The notes under the pieces: model-generated
What the model was told of the DNA's origin: nothing
Database searches by the model: none
What the model saw: the letters and a program-made list of their open reading frames with translations, nothing else
Origin: Pseudomonadota bacterium
GTDB lineage: Bacteria > Bdellovibrionota_B > Oligoflexia > Oligoflexales > CAIYRB01
Assembly (NCBI GenBank): GCA_026390435.1
Contig: JAPLFY010000105.1
Span: forward strand, 1 to 64,000
Length of the DNA stretch: 64,000 nt
Direction of reading: 5' to 3'
Shown: positions 45,650-55,056 of the stretch, one piece after another
Position numbering within the stretch: position 1 is the first letter of the stretch
Layout of the letters: each line of letters starts with the position of its first letter
Translations under genes and position numbers: made by a program

Positions 45650-46861
45650 ATGAGCCTAACCATCAGCCCCACGCTGCGTAACTTAGTCGATGCTGAAATC
45701 ACACAAGTGCTACCAGAGGTCGTGGCGTTTCGCCGGGACCGTCATCAGCATCCGGAGTTGACGTGGAAGGAGCAGGCAACGGCTGCGGCGGTCGCCGAGA
45801 AGTTGCGCGCGATTCCGGGCCTAACGGTGGTCGAAGGTGTGGGCAAGCTCGGCGTAGTCGCTCTGCTCCAGGGCGAAAAGAGTGGCCCGACCGTCGCATT
45901 GCGTGCGGATATGGACGCGTTGCCCGTTCGTGAGGTGACCGGCAAGTCTTATGCATCGTGTCACGACGGTGTGATGCATGCGTGCGGTCACGATGGTCAT
46001 ATGGCGAATCTGCTCGGCAGTGCTTTGGTGCTTTCAAAGCTGCGCTCACATTTGCGCGGCCAGGTGAAGTTTATCTTTCAACCAGCGGAAGAGGGTGGTG
46101 CCGGTGCCAAGGTGATGTGCGATGACGGCGTCCTAGATAGTCCAAAGGTTGATGTGATCTTCGGGTTGCACGGTTGGCCTGAGATCCCCTGCGGCCAAAT
46201 ATATTTGAAAAATGGACCGCTACTCGCCGCAACTAACGTCTTTCACATTGAAGTCAAAGGCACCGGTTGTCACGCAGCTATGCCGCACCTGGGTACGGAT
46301 CAGGTGCTGATAGGTGCGCGTATCGTTGAGGGTCTACAAAGTATTTCAGCGCGGATCATGGCACCGACTGAGCCGGTCGCTGTATCAGTGACCCAGTTTC
46401 ACGGTGGCACAGCGAACAACGTGATTCCACCGTCAGTGAAACTCACCGGTACGCTGCGGACGATGACACCAGCAGCACGTGAGCGGGCAGTGGGCGCTAT
46501 TGAACGACTGGCTAAGGGCATTGCCGCAGCAAATGGCGCTGAGGCTATGGTCACTTTTGAGTCGGGATATCCACCGACCGTTAATCACGAGCAGCCAACC
46601 AACTTCCTAGAATCTATCGCACGCGAAGTGTTACCTACTGGCAGTAGCGAGCGACTGACCGTGCCGACGATGGGTGGTGAAGACTTTGCTTATTACCTCG
46701 AGCGCGTGCCAGGATCTTTCTTCTTTCTTGGCGTGGATGACGGTAGAGCGGGGGGGTATCCGTCACTGCATCACCCAGCCTACGATTTTAATGACGGCGC
46801 CCTGCCGCATGGCATCAAGATGTTTGTGCATGCGGCATTAGCTTATGCGGACATGACTTAA
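45650..46861 (+). CDS. M20-family amidohydrolase (N-acyl amino acid/hippurate hydrolase type)
   Basis: Start at ATG 45650; the upstream ATG 45617 adds 11 dubious residues. Family signature: RRDRHQHPELTWKE, VALRADMDALPV, MHACGHDGHMANLLG (metal ligands), FQPAEEGGAGAKVM with the catalytic Glu pair, GCHAAMPHLGTD in the dimerisation domain, and LHHPAYDFND at the C-terminus. The two metal ions activate water to cleave N-acyl amino acids. 403 residues, normal. Cytoplasmic. Monocistronic and convergent with the alpha/beta hydrolase gene. Confidence 0.93.
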   Translation: MSLTISPTLRNLVDAEITQVLPEVVAFRRDRHQHPELTWKEQATAAAVAEKLRAIPGLTVVEGVGKLGVVALLQGEKSGPTVALRADMDALPVREVTGKSYASCHDGVMHACGHDGHMANLLGSALVLSKLRSHLRGQVKFIFQPAEEGGAGAKVMCDDGVLDSPKVDVIFGLHGWPEIPCGQIYLKNGPLLAATNVFHIEVKGTGCHAAMPHLGTDQVLIGARIVEGLQSISARIMAPTEPVAVSVTQFHGGTANNVIPPSVKLTGTLRTMTPAARERAVGAIERLAKGIAAANGAEAMVTFESGYPPTVNHEQPTNFLESIAREVLPTGSSERLTVPTMGGEDFAYYLERVPGSFFFLGVDDGRAGGYPSLHHPAYDFNDGALPHGIKMFVHAALAYADMT

Positions 46862-46876
46862 CCGATTTGACTTAAT

Positions 46877-47797
46877 TTATCGGCTGAGAAGTTTATGCTT
46901 CTCAGCCCAAACTTTAATGTCATTCGCAACGTGCGGGGCAAAGTCGACAAAGGGCATGTGATTATAGCGTGCTGGGGTAAGTATCTCGGTCGATTGACTT
47001 GGTAGTGAGTCGCGGAAGAAGTTCAGGCCACTTGACGGTAAGATGAAATCATCCGTGCCCCAGACCACTAAGGTTGGTGGCATGTCGGCTAGCTCTTTTT
47101 CCGCTAGCAGTGGGTAGCTGTAGGCTCCTTCGCGGAGTGTCTTCAGATGCGGCCTGTTTAAGTGTGCCCATAAGAACACAGCGGTAGCAGCCAGTCCGGG
47201 TGCTGGCACGCCATTTGGGAAGAGCTTGTTAACAAAAGCGGTGGCCTTACCGTAGTCAGTTAAATGAAAAGTGTTAAGGACGTTCGTTAATTCTTTGTTG
47301 GAGTAGGGCGCGCCAAAAGGTGAGATGAGTACTGTGGCCCTAACTAAATCCCCTAAAATCCGTGTCGCTCTCACTGTCACTAGGCCGCCCATGGAATTGC
47401 CCACTAACACGCAGCCCCGGTTCTTTGGGACCAGCGTTTTCACCGCGTCGACTGCGGCGTCTAAGATCGCTTGCGGCGTGAGATCGGCTTGATCTGGAAC
47501 AGGCGATTGACCGTGTCCAGGTAAGTCGATGGCAATCACCTGCGCACAGGAGTCGGATAATTTGTGTAGTAAAGGCTCCCAATCGAGGGCTTGGGAACTA
47601 AATCCGTGAATGAATACCCAGACCGGGTCGTTGCCCTTATCCGCATTGATCAGCACGTGTAGCTTTTCAATATCATGCTCGTCGGGCAGGTCGTGCCAGT
47701 GGGAAACGAAGCCGGCGCGAGCCAGGTTCTTGGTTTTTAGCGCCCATAATTTATCGACACCACGGCGCACGGCCCCTTGCCAAATTGCATGCACCAT
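46877..47797 (-). CDS. Alpha/beta hydrolase
   Basis: 306 residues. Oxyanion block VWVFIHGFSSQALDWEPLLH, nucleophile elbow VLVGNSMGGL (Ser), acid in VVWGTDDFILP (Asp), and His in RYNHMPFV. This is a complete catalytic triad of the esterase/haloalkane dehalogenase-like superfamily. The N-terminal 30 residues (IWQGAVRRGVDKLWALK) do not look like a signal peptide. Substrate unknown. Confidence 0.87.
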   Translation of the reverse strand: MVHAIWQGAVRRGVDKLWALKTKNLARAGFVSHWHDLPDEHDIEKLHVLINADKGNDPVWVFIHGFSSQALDWEPLLHKLSDSCAQVIAIDLPGHGQSPVPDQADLTPQAILDAAVDAVKTLVPKNRGCVLVGNSMGGLVTVRATRILGDLVRATVLISPFGAPYSNKELTNVLNTFHLTDYGKATAFVNKLFPNGVPAPGLAATAVFLWAHLNRPHLKTLREGAYSYPLLAEKELADMPPTLVVWGTDDFILPSSGLNFFRDSLPSQSTEILTPARYNHMPFVDFAPHVANDIKVWAEKHKLLSR

Positions 47798-47881
47798 CGC
47801 CTACGTCCTCCGCCAATATTGAAATCTGCCTGTTTGGTGATTCTAGCATAGTTTGCGGTTTTTCGGAAAGGCACACAGTGG

Positions 47882-49696
47882 TTACTGGGGTCCTGAGGGC
47901 GCGAGGATTAAGGGTTTAAGCTCGCCTCTGGTCTCGGCATCTTCGGGTTCACGCTCGTGCGTCGGCTCGCCGAGTTCACCAGCCTGCAATAGGCGCGCGA
48001 ACAATCCGTTCTCACGCCGCAGTTGCTGGAAACTCCCATTCTGAACGATCCGTCCCTCAGACATGACTAAGATGCGGTGGGCAGAGAGCACAGTCGAAAG
48101 TCGGTGGGCTATGACGAAGGTCGTCTTGCCCTCGCTGAGGCGGTCCATCGCTCCTTGGACCCAGCGCTCAGTCTCATTATCAAGTGCGCTGGTGGCCTCG
48201 TCCAAGACCAGAATCGGGGCATTTTTTAAAATTGCCCGCGCGATTGCGATCCTCTGGCGCTCTCCTCCGGACAGAGCCAAGCCACGCTCACCGACGACAA
48301 AATCATAACCACCGGGGCGGGCCGTAATGAACTCATGGGCGTGTGCGTTGCGCGCAGCTTCTTCTACCTCTGCGCGACTCGCGGTGGGACGTCCAACCAA
48401 GATGTTGTCGTAGATAGAACGATTAAATAGGCCGGGATCCTGGAAGACCGTGGCAATTGAGCCACATAAGTTACTTACTTCAAGATCCTTAATGTCTTGG
48501 TCATCGATGAGAATGCGGCCAAGGTCGGGCGAGTAAAGGCGTTGAAGTAGCGACAGGCAAGTACTCTTGCCTGATCCCGTGGGGCCGACGAGAGCTATCG
48601 TTTGCCCCGCCTCGACCGTGAAATTTAGGTCAAAGACTCCCGGCCCCTTCGCACCGTGCCGGTTGTACTGGTAGCTTACGTGTTCAAATACTACCTGCCC
48701 ACGCGGCGAAAGTGTTTTGAATCGGTCTTGCGGAATTTCTTCAGGCCCGACATGGTCAATTAACTCAAAGAGATTTTTCGTGGTGGGCATCTGCCCGACG
48801 ATGCGATTGATAAATGACGACAGCTGATCCAGTCGGCTGATCAGTAGCGTGGAGAAGCCAACGAACGTGACGATTTGTCCCTGCGAGGCCTGCCCGCTTT
48901 GAACTAATGACGAGCCGATCGCAACGATTGCCAGCATGGCCACCATCGATGATAGGCGCGTAATGACGTTCAGAACGCCCCACCAGTTTAAAACTGGATA
49001 TTGCGCTTTGAGAATGTCACGCACGAGTCCCTTAAAGAGGTCGACTTCATGGCCCACCCGCGTGAATGCACGAACAACGGTCACATTGGCCATCACGTCG
49101 ACAAGTCGCGACGTCAGCCCTTGGTGCTTAATCTCCACTATATCCTGACGGATATGCGTCCGACGAATGACGAACCAGTTACAAGTTGTGTAAATCAAGG
49201 CCAGCGCGAATAGGGCGCTGGCGAGGCGAACGTCCAACGAGAATGCCATCGGCACGAGGATCACAACGCTGCCAAGGGCAATGAGGTTCTCGCGAAAAAA
49301 CGACAACGTGATGCTGAACACCTGGTCGGCGCCCGTTTGGATGGTGCGCACCACGCGGCCCGAGCCGTTGAGCGAATGAAATTGGTAAGGTTGGGAGATC
49401 GTGCGTCCGAAGGCCAGCTCCATCGCCTGAAGGCGTCGACGGTGCGCGAACCGGTCGGTGGCTACGGAAAGGAAGATGCTGAATACGGCGTTCAGGCTCC
49501 CCATTGCCACCCACAGGCCGACGTAATGTCCGAAGCGGGCGTCCTTCGCTAGTCCGTCAATCACACGGCCGAAGAGGACGGGCTCTAAGATTTGTGCGCA
49601 CGCTACTAAAAGGGCGGCGGCGACGAAGAGGATGGTCAGCCGATGTTCTGCACGGCCTAGCCGTAGCACGCGTAGGAATATCTTAAAAAACTGCAT
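47882..49696 (-). CDS. ABC exporter, fused permease/ATPase, NdvA-like
   Basis: About 604 residues from ATG 49696 (an upstream start at 49732 adds 12 residues). The N-terminal half is a type-1 exporter permease (six helices; EPVLFGRVIDGLAKDA resembles the cyclic beta-glucan exporters). The ATPase half has GPTGSGKST (Walker A), LSGGERQRIAIARAIL (signature) and ILVLDEATSALD (Walker B). NdvA/ChvA relatives export cyclic beta-1,2-glucan; the match here is by pattern, so lipid or glucan export are both possible. It acts as homodimer in the inner membrane. Confidence 0.87.
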   Translation of the reverse strand: MQFFKIFLRVLRLGRAEHRLTILFVAAALLVACAQILEPVLFGRVIDGLAKDARFGHYVGLWVAMGSLNAVFSIFLSVATDRFAHRRRLQAMELAFGRTISQPYQFHSLNGSGRVVRTIQTGADQVFSITLSFFRENLIALGSVVILVPMAFSLDVRLASALFALALIYTTCNWFVIRRTHIRQDIVEIKHQGLTSRLVDVMANVTVVRAFTRVGHEVDLFKGLVRDILKAQYPVLNWWGVLNVITRLSSMVAMLAIVAIGSSLVQSGQASQGQIVTFVGFSTLLISRLDQLSSFINRIVGQMPTTKNLFELIDHVGPEEIPQDRFKTLSPRGQVVFEHVSYQYNRHGAKGPGVFDLNFTVEAGQTIALVGPTGSGKSTCLSLLQRLYSPDLGRILIDDQDIKDLEVSNLCGSIATVFQDPGLFNRSIYDNILVGRPTASRAEVEEAARNAHAHEFITARPGGYDFVVGERGLALSGGERQRIAIARAILKNAPILVLDEATSALDNETERWVQGAMDRLSEGKTTFVIAHRLSTVLSAHRILVMSEGRIVQNGSFQQLRRENGLFARLLQAGELGEPTHEREPEDAETRGELKPLILAPSGPQ

Positions 49697-49882
49697 CCCA
49701 AAATTATAGTTTAAGCATCGAATATCTGCCACCTTTTATGCCTTTGGGTGGCCGATACTTTTGCATCTGGCTATAGGCCTGCCGGCCTAATATCAGGGGG
49801 TTGCCAGAAGTGCCTGACCCCAGAAAATAGATTTTCCCGAATGACTTATGTTCGGTAAAACGTTGAAGTTTTACAATTCAGC

Positions 49883-49910
49883 TAAAGTTTTGGAGTAAAA
49901 AATCCGATAG
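49883..49910 (+). promoter_or_regulatory. Sigma-28 (FliA-type) promoter
   Basis: TAAAGTTT (49883-49890, exact), 12-base spacer, TCCGATAG (49903-49910). Two mismatches in the -10. The ATG of the lipoprotein operon is 61 bases downstream. Confidence 0.7.
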
Positions 49911-49970
49911 GTACCCATCACAAAGTACTGGGATTAGGTGAACGAGCTTCATAATTAAGGGGAGTTGAGT

Positions 49971-50690
49971 ATGCGGAAAAGCTTAATAACTGCACTTAGC
50001 GTATCTACTGCAGTCATTCTAGTGGGATGCGGCGCTACTCAAAACCCTCAATTGAGCGGGGGGGCGGCAGGGGCAAGTAGCAATAAATCTCGGCCAGCGT
50101 CCAATGACCGAGTGGCACAGGAGTCACTGTCGTCCGCGTCGGACTCCGATAGTGCTGAGCTAAAAACCGTAACTCCCGAACTCCTACTGGACCAAAGCAG
50201 CAAGGCCGCAGAGGTTCAAGCCTCGTTTGTTAAGCAAGGTCCCGGAGTCCAAACGTCATCTACTGCGACTAATGGTCAGCAACCGACGGTGGACAAAGCT
50301 TCGGCAATTGCGAAATTCAAAATGCAAGCTAGCTCTGAGATCTATGCCGCACAGGCTAAACGTCCAGATATGTTGTCGCGTATCGAGGCAGACGAAATCG
50401 TGACCGCGCTTTCTGATTTGGTTCAAGCTGCTGACAACAAAAAGCCTGCTTTAGCTGCGGCTTCTTTAAACAAATTAAACAAAAAAATATATGAGATTTC
50501 CCGGCGCAAGCGGGTCACTCTCAGCCTTTACGATAACTCGACTCTGTCTGGTCGATTCATGAATGGGTTCAATGGTCTGTTTGATGTGGGTGTCCAGCTA
50601 TACGGGGCCTTGATTGCGTTTGACGGAAGCCAGGTCGGTGATGCCGGTCAGAATGCTCTCAAAACAATTATGAATTTCATCACTTTCTAG
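49971..50690 (+). CDS. Putative lipoprotein, first gene of a two-gene operon
   Basis: ATG 49971 with AGGGGAG just upstream (an in-frame TTG at 49965 lies within the spacer). Lipobox ILVGC (Cys20), then a Ser/Ala linker, and a mostly helical body with KAEVQASF-like and DEIVTALSDLVQAADNKKPALAAASLNKLNK segments (read in parts). It ends with a hydrophobic segment (FNGLFDVGVQLYGALIAFDG) that may touch the membrane. No family recognised. The next gene starts 51 bases later on the same strand. Confidence 0.65.
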   Translation: MRKSLITALSVSTAVILVGCGATQNPQLSGGAAGASSNKSRPASNDRVAQESLSSASDSDSAELKTVTPELLLDQSSKAAEVQASFVKQGPGVQTSSTATNGQQPTVDKASAIAKFKMQASSEIYAAQAKRPDMLSRIEADEIVTALSDLVQAADNKKPALAAASLNKLNKKIYEISRRKRVTLSLYDNSTLSGRFMNGFNGLFDVGVQLYGALIAFDGSQVGDAGQNALKTIMNFITF

Positions 50691-50741
50691 GATTCCAAGC
50701 AATAAACAGCATCCAAATCCAAAGATAATGGGGAATCAATC

Positions 50742-52130
50742 ATGCGGCAAAATCAAAAAATGTTAAATTTTTTAGCAGCCTCAAAATCAGTCACCCTCGT
50801 GTTCGTTCTACTGCAATCTGCCTGTAGTGCAAGCGCAAGTAATACTGGAACGGCAGAGCGGGCATTGAAATCCCCTCAGAAATCAAAGGTTTCTTCTTTC
50901 GACTCGGAAACTGTGTCAGAAGAAGCAGCAGCAATAAAAAATCCAGTCACTGATACGACTTTAGAGGAAAATTCGCTTGGTATCGCGGCCACACCTCGTC
51001 CGGATCTCAGTGGGGAGAAAGTTCCGAGTGATGTAGAGGCTAGTGATCTCATAACTAAAGATCTGGGTAAATCTGCTAGCAGTAGCGGAATCGTCTATGT
51101 CGACATCAGGCACCTCGCGAAAAACGCGGTTGGTACCCAGGATCTTGACACCTTCCGTTTTGGTCTCGCGAAACTTCTTAACTCGCTGTCGCTTAACCCA
51201 AAAATCGTCAGCCTAAATCCAGTCGATCCAGCTGAAACTATCTTCCGTGTGAATCTTGCTGACTACACGCTGGTAAAGGGCTGGCGCGCTATCATGAACG
51301 AGAAAAATGCTCGCGCCAATTCTTTGCAAGTTGGCGGCGCCACTGTGGTTAAGGGTGACTGGCTGGTTTTCGCCGCATCTCGTCCCGAAGTTTATGCTCT
51401 GGTGATGAATTTATCTTCTACAGTTCAAGGCTTCGAAAATCAGCTGAAGCCGGACTACAATAAAGCTGTTTACATAAACGCTGCTGAGTCCAACGTGGCT
51501 TTTTATGGTCGCGTACTCCAGCGTATTCCACTAGAGATCGGTGGTCAGGCAGGAGGATACTACTGGCGTACCTACGACGTAGTTGGTAAGGGGCTGGAAT
51601 CCATGGGATTTGCCAATCCACAATCACTAAGATACGCGACTGTTCCAGCACTTGTAGCCGGTGAATTCTTCTATAGTCTTCCTAACGGTATGCAAGGGTA
51701 CTACGTCTCTGGCTTTGCTTTTCAAAATAGGCTCGACGCTCAGGTGTTCGTGGCTACCGACCATCGCCGCCCTCAAGACGGGGTGACGAATTGTGTGATC
51801 AAAAATGGCAAGGGCTGTGGTTTCGTACTTAACGGCGAATCGTGCATGACTTGCCATGCGAATGGGATCAATAATCCCGGTAAGATCGTAAGGGTTTCGG
51901 GTGCTGCGACGGCTGACGCCGTGACTGGTATCTTGGCGCAGGATAGACAGCGCTTCGTCGACGCACTCAAGAAGATGGGTTACGGTGACCCGGTTTCGAT
52001 GGCCGAACCAATCAACGATACGCTTGAGGCATTCAAAAGCCGGACAGGCAACAAAGACAAACGCATCCAAGCTGGCGAGTTGGAAGGTTCCGGTATGACT
52101 GTGGGTGTCGGTCCTTTACTCAGCCGCTGA
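50742..52130 (+). CDS. Lipoprotein with haem c-binding domain
   Basis: Lipobox LQSAC (Cys28). The C-terminal half matches a family of envelope haem proteins: ALVAGEFFYSLPNGMQGYYV, FVATDHRRPQDGVTNCVI and the attachment site ESCMTCHANGINNPG (CMTCH at 368-372). The N-terminal half has a helical YVDIRHLAKNAVG segment. It follows the previous lipoprotein by 51 bases under the same sigma-28-type promoter. Probable envelope electron-transfer or haem-sensing role; unproven. Confidence 0.75.
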   Translation: MRQNQKMLNFLAASKSVTLVFVLLQSACSASASNTGTAERALKSPQKSKVSSFDSETVSEEAAAIKNPVTDTTLEENSLGIAATPRPDLSGEKVPSDVEASDLITKDLGKSASSSGIVYVDIRHLAKNAVGTQDLDTFRFGLAKLLNSLSLNPKIVSLNPVDPAETIFRVNLADYTLVKGWRAIMNEKNARANSLQVGGATVVKGDWLVFAASRPEVYALVMNLSSTVQGFENQLKPDYNKAVYINAAESNVAFYGRVLQRIPLEIGGQAGGYYWRTYDVVGKGLESMGFANPQSLRYATVPALVAGEFFYSLPNGMQGYYVSGFAFQNRLDAQVFVATDHRRPQDGVTNCVIKNGKGCGFVLNGESCMTCHANGINNPGKIVRVSGAATADAVTGILAQDRQRFVDALKKMGYGDPVSMAEPINDTLEAFKSRTGNKDKRIQAGELEGSGMTVGVGPLLSR

Positions 52131-52185
52131 TCCTAGATGGTAGCCTGTCTAAGATGTCGATAATTTGTTGGGGGATCGGGCAAGA

Positions 52186-52205
52186 CTGCGGTGAAAATCC
52201 CGCAG
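52186..52205 (+). other. Hairpin in the leader region of the GTPase fusion gene
   Basis: CTGCGG (52186-52191), loop TGAAAATC, CCGCAG (52200-52205), a perfect 6-bp stem, extended by GGAT/ATCC outside with a bulge. It lies 115 bases before the GTPase start and 55 after the haem lipoprotein stop, in a 189-base gap. No T-run. The GGTGAAAATCC resembles part of a cobalamin riboswitch, but the B12 box is missing. Confidence 0.4.
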
Positions 52206-52319
52206 ATCCAGTGAAGTGGAGGCTGTCGCTGATGACAAGTGAACAAATTACCATTCAAGTTATTTTGATTCCTGAATACTCATCGCCGTATAATTATAGA
52301 AATAATTAGGGGATGAGTC

Positions 52320-53636
52320 ATGGCTGACGAGCTCGGTGAACATGTGGCGTACCTCGAGTTACTCCAGGCTGTTCGCGAACATTTGAGTCTCGTAAACACA
52401 GCAACCTACATCGGATCAAAGCCTCAAAACGTCGCGGGATGGGTTGCGACACAGTCCGTTCCGACGTTAAAGGATTTTCGTGCCCGTTTGGTGGAGTTGG
52501 CTTTTTACATCCGAGAGATTTTGCAGCGCCCGATGAAGCTCGGAGCCGACGCCCTCCACATACTTGAATCGATTTCACCGCAAATGCCGCCGTGGGGTAT
52601 CACTACTGCTACCAATACTCACCAAGACGACACGAAGGGGCAAGCAAAGCCAAGTCCAAATCCGGATCGATCCGGTGAGCGGGTTGCTCATTTATTGATA
52701 AGTAATCTCCTTGAACTCGTACAAAATAGCATGGATACGTCCACCGAGATGCGGCGCCCAGCCTACACCTGGCAAAAGTTGGCTCTACTTCAGCAGCTCT
52801 TTGATGATGAAAAGCAAAAACGCGCACGCAGCGAAAAAAGGGCTGCTCTTCCGCCAACCATAATGATTTGGGGGGAGAGCTGCGCTGGGAAGAGTACGCT
52901 GGCAAATGCTCTACTCGGAGCGCCCATTTTTTCGTCCTCTCCGATACCTGAGCATGCTCGTCTGCACCAATTATCGTCTGAAGACCGTGTTTTGGCTGAA
53001 ATCCCAGGTGTTGACGGCTTGCCTCCGTCCCCGGCAGATTGTCTACAGATCCTTCGGTATTTGCTGGCAAGTGAAGAAAGTACGGTGTTCTTGGTTATGT
53101 CGAGCGCCAGCTATCCGATGCTGGCACGGATCAAGTTGATTGAAGAATTGAGCCGGCTTCAGTGCAAGCTTAATTTAGTATTTAGTAAATTTGATCTTTA
53201 TTCCGCGACAGAAGGGGAGCAGGTCAGCCGCTTTCTGCGCGGCAAGTTTTCTGGATCTAGAATTTTCATCTGTGGCTCCCAGTTTAACGATGACGCGATG
53301 CTTAATGAATTGCGCTCAGCAGCTGGGCTAGTGGGTACAGATCGTCTGAAACTGGTTGCTGCCGCATCAGCTGATCGCGAGGCTGAATCGACAGTGGATC
53401 AGTTAAAGGACATCATCGAGCTGGTTAGGAAAGTCGGACGTGTGGCAAGTAAAGTTGATCTGCACGGCGAAGCGACCTTTAGTCAGATTGGACTTTCCAA
53501 GCCACAGATTGGCGCGATTCTTCTTGAGGTTGAGGAAAAATTCTCCATCAAAATTCCTGATCGCGATGCGGACCAGGCACTGCGTGGGGATAGCACGCTC
53601 GCCTGGCTTTGCAATGTCGTTGTTTCTCTAAATTGA
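52320..53636 (+). CDS. HTH-GTPase-acyl-carrier-like fusion protein
   Basis: Three parts in 438 residues. Residues 15-65 look like an XRE-type HTH (NTATYIGSKPQNVAGWVATQ, with P at 48). Residues 180-345 are a GTPase-like domain: Walker A GESCAGKST (185-193), EIPG (227-230) in place of the DxxG of switch II, and SKFD (289-292) in place of NKxD. Residues 380-436 resemble an acyl carrier protein: LLEVEEKFSIKIPDRDADQA aligns with the ACP helix II-III region, but Lys394 is where the phosphopantetheine Ser is expected, with Ser393 next to it. No signal peptide. I know of no family with this layout. Monocistronic. Confidence 0.72.
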   Translation: MADELGEHVAYLELLQAVREHLSLVNTATYIGSKPQNVAGWVATQSVPTLKDFRARLVELAFYIREILQRPMKLGADALHILESISPQMPPWGITTATNTHQDDTKGQAKPSPNPDRSGERVAHLLISNLLELVQNSMDTSTEMRRPAYTWQKLALLQQLFDDEKQKRARSEKRAALPPTIMIWGESCAGKSTLANALLGAPIFSSSPIPEHARLHQLSSEDRVLAEIPGVDGLPPSPADCLQILRYLLASEESTVFLVMSSASYPMLARIKLIEELSRLQCKLNLVFSKFDLYSATEGEQVSRFLRGKFSGSRIFICGSQFNDDAMLNELRSAAGLVGTDRLKLVAAASADREAESTVDQLKDIIELVRKVGRVASKVDLHGEATFSQIGLSKPQIGAILLEVEEKFSIKIPDRDADQALRGDSTLAWLCNVVVSLN

Positions 53637-53685
53637 ATCTTAACCGTGCATTACTTTAAGGTGAAGATGAAGGTGGGTAGAGTTT

Positions 53686-54837
53686 TTACTCAGTCATGAT
53701 GGCACCTCTAAGTGAGCCAGAGTTATTGTTCCACTGATAGATATCCATAACGGCAAAGTAAAGGCGAGTTGCTCCTTTAGGTACGATGATCCGATGGTAT
53801 TCGCCGGTGCTGGTCCGCCCGTTGCCGATAAAGAACGTCTGTCCAAGCGTCGGATTCAAGGTGAAATAATCTCGTGCCGCCTGCGTAGAGAAGTCCAGAG
53901 GTGACGGTGCTAAAAATCCTGCGGGATCACCTTCGCCCAAAAACACTCCAATTAGGCTGTTAATCGGAGCTATGATATCCGACTTACCAAATGTCGCGCC
54001 TTTTTGATGGCTGACCATTTTATCAAGAGAACCATTTGCGTCTGTCGGAGCATCAACATTCGAGAAGGTGATAGCTCCACCCACGGAAAAGTAAATCGGC
54101 GCACCAACTTTCAAACAATCGCCGATGGGACTAACTAAAATCGGTGCATTTTGTGCGAATCTATCGGTAGGGGTTTGAGGGTCATAAGCAGTGATAATGT
54201 AGTCTAGTGAGCTGGCAACGGGTGATCCAGCAAAGTATGGATTAGACGTAGCCGGTACCAGGTAATTGGTGCTGCATGGCTTCACTGTCACCGTTGTTGA
54301 GGGTGTATTAGTAGTGTTGGTAGTCGTCGTAGTCGTGGTGATTTTCGTGTCGATGGACACATTTATTTTAATATTCATCGTCGGTGGTAGACCGCCTATA
54401 GGGGTGTTAGCCCCAGGCTGATCCGGTATTTTAGGTGCATTGGTCGAAGGTCCACCGTTACTACCGGGTCTCGGGAGATTGCCAAGGTTTTTAAATGGCG
54501 ATCCAAATGGTCCGCCCAAGATCGATGGAACTAAACCGCCTAGCTTGTCCCATGGGTTACCCTCTGGAGCGTTGTCGGCAGTCTGGCTTCCTGCTTTGGA
54601 TTCGCCATCGGTGAAGTTGACCGCGTCCGAGCCGGCACCCTTCGGGTCACTGGTGGTTGCATTTACTTTCTGCACATTTGCCGAGTTGCCGCCCTGGCTC
54701 CCGGACTTACCGGGGCTATTAGCAGGATTTCGTGCATCAACATTTTGAGAACTGAATTCTGCTTTCCCGCATCCAGCGAGGGTTAAAGCCAGAGCAGTGC
54801 AAAACACTAAATGGTTAGAATCTAACGAGTCACGCAT
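53686..54837 (-). CDS. Lipoprotein with lectin-like beta-sandwich domain
   Basis: ATG 54837, preceded by GGAGG at six bases; an ATG at 54885 would leave no room for the promoter leader. Lipobox LAGC (Cys23), then an Asn/Gly/Pro-rich disordered region with a Thr-rich repeat. The C-terminal 190 residues (from LVPATSNPYFAG) contain the pattern LIGVFLGEGDP, LDFSTQAARDY, GQTFFIGNG and YQWNNNSGS, seen in galactose-binding/PA-IL-like extracellular domains. It is a paralogue of the gene at 59786-60874. Sugar binding is inferred from pattern only. Confidence 0.75.
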   Translation of the reverse strand: MRDSLDSNHLVFCTALALTLAGCGKAEFSSQNVDARNPANSPGKSGSQGGNSANVQKVNATTSDPKGAGSDAVNFTDGESKAGSQTADNAPEGNPWDKLGGLVPSILGGPFGSPFKNLGNLPRPGSNGGPSTNAPKIPDQPGANTPIGGLPPTMNIKINVSIDTKITTTTTTTNTTNTPSTTVTVKPCSTNYLVPATSNPYFAGSPVASSLDYIITAYDPQTPTDRFAQNAPILVSPIGDCLKVGAPIYFSVGGAITFSNVDAPTDANGSLDKMVSHQKGATFGKSDIIAPINSLIGVFLGEGDPAGFLAPSPLDFSTQAARDYFTLNPTLGQTFFIGNGRTSTGEYHRIIVPKGATRLYFAVMDIYQWNNNSGSLRGAIMTE

Positions 54838-54902
54838 GATGAGCCTCCAGTGGTGCGCCGGTTTTGCATTGGGTATGTCCCCCAATTGCTGACCTAGTGG
54901 GG

Positions 54903-54930
54903 CTATCGGTAGTTGGTAAAATTAACTTTA
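54903..54930 (-). promoter_or_regulatory. Sigma-28 (FliA-type) promoter
   Basis: Minus strand: TAAAGTTA (54930-54923), 12-base spacer, ACCGATAG (54910-54903). Three mismatches in sixteen. The lipoprotein ATG at 54837 is 66 bases downstream. Confidence 0.65.
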
Positions 54931-55056
54931 ATAAAAAAATAACCAGTTATTTTGCGTAGGTCTAGGTGTGTCATCGTGGTTGGGCCTCAGTGGGACTCAA
55001 GGGATGATGGGCGGGGCACTCAAAAAAACGTCTGCGTGACCGATAAGTGATTGGGA

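Noticed and set aside
52181-52210. GGTGAAAATCC resembling a cobalamin riboswitch segment
   Set aside because: No B12 box (GCCACTG-like) and no cobalamin-related gene downstream.
55039-55046. ACCGATAA -10-like box before the first SpoIIE phosphatase
   Set aside because: No matching -35 (only TCAAAAAA at the right distance), and it is too close to the start codon.
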